Origin: Candidatus Omnitrophota bacterium
GTDB lineage: Bacteria; Omnitrophota; Gorgyraeia; B26-G9
Length of the DNA: 7,315 nucleotides
Reading direction: 5' to 3'
NCBI GenBank assembly: GCA_022013205.1
Contig: JAKLQT010000068.1
Coordinates: 1-7,315 of the forward strand
Shown: piece by piece, positions 4,353 through 7,315 of the stretch
Numbering within the stretch: position 1 is the first letter of the stretch
How the letters are laid out: each line of letters opens with the position of its first letter
Program-made: the position numbers and the translations under genes
Notes under the pieces: model-generated
What the model was told of the DNA's origin: nothing
Seen by the model: the letters and a program-made list of their open reading frames with translations, nothing else
Database searches by the model: none

Positions 4353-6827
4353 ATGAGCAATTATGATTTCTTGAATATTGAAAAAAAGTGGCAGGAGTAC
4401 TGGAAGCAGAATAATACATTCCGTTCTTCTGTTGATAAAAATAAAAAAAAGTACTATGTGCTTGAGATGTTTCCTTATCCATCAGGAAGGATACATATGG
4501 GGCATGTGCGAAACTACACTATCGGTGATGTGGTTACCCGCTATAAAATGCAGGCAGGCTTTAATGTTTTGCATCCTATGGGATTTGATGCGTTTGGCCA
4601 GCCGGCTGAAAACGCGGCCATTAAACATGAAACTGATCCCAAGGCATGGACTGAAAAATGTATAGGCTGGATGGTCAAAGAATTAAAGGCAATGGGTTTT
4701 TCTTATGACTGGGACAGAGAACTTTCAACGCATAGAGTTGGATACTATCATTGGAACCAGTGGCTTTTTATCAAGATGTTCGAAAAGGGGCTTGCTTATA
4801 AAAAGGCATCAAGTGTGAACTGGTGCCCATCCTGTGAAACTACACTGGCTAATGAAGAAGTTATCAGCGGCGGCTGCTGGAGATGCCATACGGAAGTTAC
4901 CCAAAAAGACCTGGAGCAGTGGTATTTGAAGATTACAGAATTTGAGGATGTTCTGCTTGATGAGCTTGAAACCTTAAAAGACTGGCCCCAGCGGGTTATT
5001 AGCATGCAGAAAAACTGGATCGGTAAAAGCTACGGCGTGGAAATTTATTTTAAGGAGGCTAAGACGCAGAAAAACATTCCTGTTTTTACAACTCGACAGG
5101 ATACAATTTTTGGAGCAACTTATATTGTGCTTGCCCCGGAACATCCGTTTCTAAAAGAGATAATCAAGGGAAAGCCGGAAGAAAAAAGCGTTCTTGAATT
5201 TATAGACAGGGTTGCTAAAAAGAGCAAGGTGGTCAGGGTTTGCGCGGATGTTAAAAAAGAAGGGGTTTTTACCGGATGTTATGTGATCAACCCTGTTAAT
5301 AAGGAAAAGATCCCTGTTTGGAGTGCCGACTATGTATTAATGGAATACGGCACCGGCGCGATTATGGCGGTTCCCGCGCATGATCAAAGAGATTTTCTTT
5401 TTGCCAGAGAACACAGCCTGCCGATACGGATTGTCATTCAGAAACCAGTTACCAGTAACCAGAAACCAGTAGAGATGAGCGAGGCGTATGAGGATAACGG
5501 GAAACAAGTGCATTCAGGAAAATTCGATGGACTGGATAATGAAGATGCGAAAATAAAAATTGCTCAATGGATGGAAGAGGAAAAAATCGGTAAGAAAAAA
5601 GTTTATTTCAGGCTGCGTGACTGGCTTATTTCAAGGCAGCGTTATTGGGGAACCCCGATTCCGATTATATATTGCGATAAATGCGGTACTGTGCCTGTTA
5701 AAGAGGATAAACTGCCGGTGAAACTGCCGGAAAATATAAAGATCACTGGTGAGGGGGGGAGCCCCTTATCTAAAGTGGATGATTTTGTCCGTACTGAGTG
5801 CCCAAAATGTGGTGCTCCAGCAAAAAGAGAAACAGATACAATGGCTACATTTATTGATTCTTCCTGGTATTTTCTGCGTTTTTGCTCACCCGCTGATGAT
5901 AAAAAAATCTTTGATCCCGAAGTTGTTAATTACTGGATGAGGGTTGATCAGTATATCGGGGGGATTGAACACGCGGTTCTGCATTTGCTTTATTCAAGAT
6001 TTTTTACTAAATTCATCCACTCTCTCGGCCTGATTGATTTTAAAGAACCTTTCCAAAGACTTCTTACGCAGGGCATGGTCTTAAAAGAAGGGGAGGTAAT
6101 GTCAAAGTCAAAGGGAAATGTTGTGGACCCCGATGAGATGATAAAGAAATACGGAGCTGATTCTCTGCGGATTTGCATTTTATTTGCCGCGCCTCCTGAG
6201 GCTGAATTCGATTGGAACGATCGGGGAATGGATGGCGCCTGGCGTTTTCTGAACAGGGTTTGGACATCGGCAACCTCGCTTATTGAGCTGAAGGCCGCAT
6301 GCAAGTGCGTAGAAAATACACCAAGTGAAAAAGATCTGGAATTTAAAACACACGCGGCGATTAAGAAAGTTACTGATGAGATGAACGGCGGGTTTAAATT
6401 TAATACCGCGATTAGTGCAATGATGGAATTGACCAATGCTATTGTTGCCGCATTGCGGGAATCTCAGGAGAGCAAGACTCTCAGTAAAGCACTTATTGAC
6501 GCGGTAGAGGTGCTGATTGCCTTACTCGCGCCGATTACACCTCATATGTGTGAAGAATTATGGCAGCTTTCAGGCAAAAAGAACAGCATTGTCAAAGCTG
6601 CCTGGCCTGCATATGAGGCAAAAAAACTTGTTCAGGATGAGATTACAATCGTTATCCAAATAAATAGCAAAGTGCGCTCAAAGGTAACGGTTCCAACTGA
6701 TATCAGCAATGATGAACTCAAAAAGATTGTTCTTGAAGATGAGAAAACCAAGGAATGGCTTAAGGACAAGCAAATTAAGAAATTCATTATTGTTCCTAAA
6801 AAACTGGCCAATTTAGTTTTGCAGTAA
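4353..6827 (+). CDS. leuS: leucyl-tRNA synthetase
   Basis: 824 residues, full length for a bacterial LeuRS (class I). It activates leucine with ATP and charges tRNA-Leu in the cytoplasm. The Rossmann fold carries the HIGH motif as HMGH (48-51, after FPYPSGRI). A zinc module CPSC...CWRC follows WCPSCETTLANEEV. The CP1 editing domain shows the Thr-rich TTRQDT (246-251) and GTGAIMAVPAHDQRD, with Asp347 at the position of the universal editing aspartate. A second Cys cluster (C441/C444 and C483/C486) precedes DSSWYFLRF. The KMSKS loop reads VMSKS (582-586) followed by GNVVDPDEM. The anticodon-binding helices include APITPHMCEELW, and a C-terminal domain ends near VPKKLANLVLQ. The ATG is preceded by AGAGG with a rather long 12-base gap. 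Residues 363-373 contain a short repeat insertion in a variable linker. No lesion is seen. Confidence 0.99.
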   Translation: MSNYDFLNIEKKWQEYWKQNNTFRSSVDKNKKKYYVLEMFPYPSGRIHMGHVRNYTIGDVVTRYKMQAGFNVLHPMGFDAFGQPAENAAIKHETDPKAWTEKCIGWMVKELKAMGFSYDWDRELSTHRVGYYHWNQWLFIKMFEKGLAYKKASSVNWCPSCETTLANEEVISGGCWRCHTEVTQKDLEQWYLKITEFEDVLLDELETLKDWPQRVISMQKNWIGKSYGVEIYFKEAKTQKNIPVFTTRQDTIFGATYIVLAPEHPFLKEIIKGKPEEKSVLEFIDRVAKKSKVVRVCADVKKEGVFTGCYVINPVNKEKIPVWSADYVLMEYGTGAIMAVPAHDQRDFLFAREHSLPIRIVIQKPVTSNQKPVEMSEAYEDNGKQVHSGKFDGLDNEDAKIKIAQWMEEEKIGKKKVYFRLRDWLISRQRYWGTPIPIIYCDKCGTVPVKEDKLPVKLPENIKITGEGGSPLSKVDDFVRTECPKCGAPAKRETDTMATFIDSSWYFLRFCSPADDKKIFDPEVVNYWMRVDQYIGGIEHAVLHLLYSRFFTKFIHSLGLIDFKEPFQRLLTQGMVLKEGEVMSKSKGNVVDPDEMIKKYGADSLRICILFAAPPEAEFDWNDRGMDGAWRFLNRVWTSATSLIELKAACKCVENTPSEKDLEFKTHAAIKKVTDEMNGGFKFNTAISAMMELTNAIVAALRESQESKTLSKALIDAVEVLIALLAPITPHMCEELWQLSGKKNSIVKAAWPAYEAKKLVQDEITIVIQINSKVRSKVTVPTDISNDELKKIVLEDEKTKEWLKDKQIKKFIIVPKKLANLVLQ
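5443..5470 (+). repeat. four tandem 7-base repeats inside leuS
   Basis: The units AACCAGT, TACCAGT, AACCAGA and AACCAGT occupy 5443-5449, 5450-5456, 5457-5463 and 5464-5470. They are in perfect register at 7 bases around a constant ACCAG core. In protein they produce the repeated QKPV (363-366 and 370-373), a 7-residue period. The segment lies in the linker between the editing aspartate block and the EAYEDNG...HSGKFDGLD block, where LeuRS family members vary in length. Confidence 0.85.
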
Positions 6828-6845
6828 AATGGCAAATGTCGGTTT

Positions 6846-7235
6846 ATGATTACCATGAATGAACTAGCGTTTCAAAAAAGAAAAGCAATTCTTTTAGTCT
6901 TGGCTTTATTGTCCCTGGCGCTGGCCTTAGGCTGGTTCAGGCGCGTTAAGGGGCCTGTTTCCTCTTCTCTTTTAAACCTCGATGAACAAATAACCCTTAG
7001 CGTGAACTCAATCAGCAGCTCCAAAGAAAATCCATTTAAACAGTCTATATCGATTAATACTGCTGATATTGAGACTCTTAGCCTGTTACCCGGCATAGGC
7101 CGTGTAAAAGCCGGCCGAATTATAGAATACCGTCAAGTGCACGGAAAATTCAAACACCTGAGTGAATTGGTGAATATTAAAGGGATTGGGCCAAAAACTT
7201 TTGAAAAACTTAAGGATTATATAAGTTTAAAATGA
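6846..7235 (+). CDS. comEA: ComEA-type helix-hairpin-helix DNA-binding protein
   Basis: 129 residues. A single membrane segment (about 14-31, AILLVLALLSLALALGW) with basic residues before it suggests an N-terminal anchor. A linker of about 35 residues follows, and then a tandem helix-hairpin-helix domain at 68-129. It starts with INTADIETLSLLPGIG (first hairpin 81-85) and continues RVKAGRIIEYRQVHGKFKHLSELVNIKGIG (second hairpin 111-115) to PKTFEKLKDYI. This is the ComEA C-terminal domain, which binds double-stranded DNA at the outside face of the membrane during natural transformation. The gene is 18 bases after leuS. ATG at 6846 has no clear ribosome site and the ATG at 6855 is an equally possible start. 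The stop overlaps the next start by ATGA. Other HhH proteins of small size are possible, but the linked downstream membrane protein favours ComEA. Confidence 0.85.
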   Translation: MITMNELAFQKRKAILLVLALLSLALALGWFRRVKGPVSSSLLNLDEQITLSVNSISSSKENPFKQSISINTADIETLSLLPGIGRVKAGRIIEYRQVHGKFKHLSELVNIKGIGPKTFEKLKDYISLK

Positions 7236-7315
7236 AGAAGCCCCTTGTTTTCTTAACACTCAGCTTTATGCTTGGAATTGTTTTCGCGTATTACATAAAG
7301 CTTCCTGCCTGGGTA
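7232..7315 (+). CDS. comEC: start of membrane protein, probable ComEC (partial)
   Basis: Only the first 28 codons are in the window: Met-Lys-Lys-Pro then a hydrophobic stretch (LVFLTLSFMLGIVFAYYI) and KLPAWV. The ATG overlaps the comEA stop (ATGA), implying translational coupling. ComEC/Rec2 DNA channels begin with just this kind of short basic N-terminus and LxxSFxLGIxxAxxx membrane helix and commonly follow comEA. The sequence is too short to prove the family; a different inner-membrane protein cannot be excluded. Confidence 0.6.
   Translation, partial: MKKPLVFLTLSFMLGIVFAYYIKLPAWV

Noticed and set aside
5990..6436. Minus-strand frame of 148 codons inside leuS
   Set aside because: It lies opposite the KMSKS and anticodon-binding part of LeuRS and has no protein-like features of its own.
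6829..6849. Six-codon frame MANVGL between leuS and comEA, ending in ATGA overlap with the comEA start
   Set aside because: It has no ribosome site and a frame this short is expected by chance; it may only matter for reinitiation.

Overview
The window reads as a stretch of a moderately AT-rich bacterial chromosome with intact, tightly packed housekeeping-type genes. Clear Shine-Dalgarno sites, CCA encoded in both tRNA genes and a complete bacterial LeuRS fit a bacterium. The gene content (FloA/NfeD cluster, ComEA/ComEC next to leuS) does not fix the phylum; an uncultured candidate phylum such as Omnitrophota, or a relative with similar gene order, is only a guess.

Layout. From 3606 down to 22, all on the minus strand, lies one tight operon: a long NfeD protein with a ClpP-like protease domain, a short NfeD protein, the flotillin-like FloA, a small single-pass membrane protein of unknown function, and then tRNA-Leu(CAA) only 16 bases further on. 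This is the membrane-organising NfeD/flotillin module known from Bacillus (yqeZ-floA-yqfB type) with an added short NfeD. Upstream of it (3693-4017, minus strand) lies a complete tRNA-Ala(GGC). The 3' end of this tRNA is repeated 249 bases downstream, with a series of strong hairpins in between. This is the least ordinary part of the window. From about 4050 to 4352 is a divergent intergenic region. It holds a good sigma70-type promoter for tRNA-Ala, a perfect 14-bp inverted repeat, and a likely extended -10 promoter for leuS.

On the plus strand, leuS (complete leucyl-tRNA synthetase, 824 aa) is followed by a small membrane-anchored helix-hairpin-helix protein of ComEA type. That gene overlaps, by ATGA, the first 28 codons of a membrane protein that is probably ComEC. 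Together these suggest a DNA-uptake locus downstream of leuS. Within leuS there are four tandem copies of a 7-base repeat in a non-conserved linker.

I see no CRISPR array, recombinase, transposase or defence gene. The candidates for something undescribed are the tRNA-flanked hairpin element and, less strongly, the small membrane protein attached to the flotillin operon.
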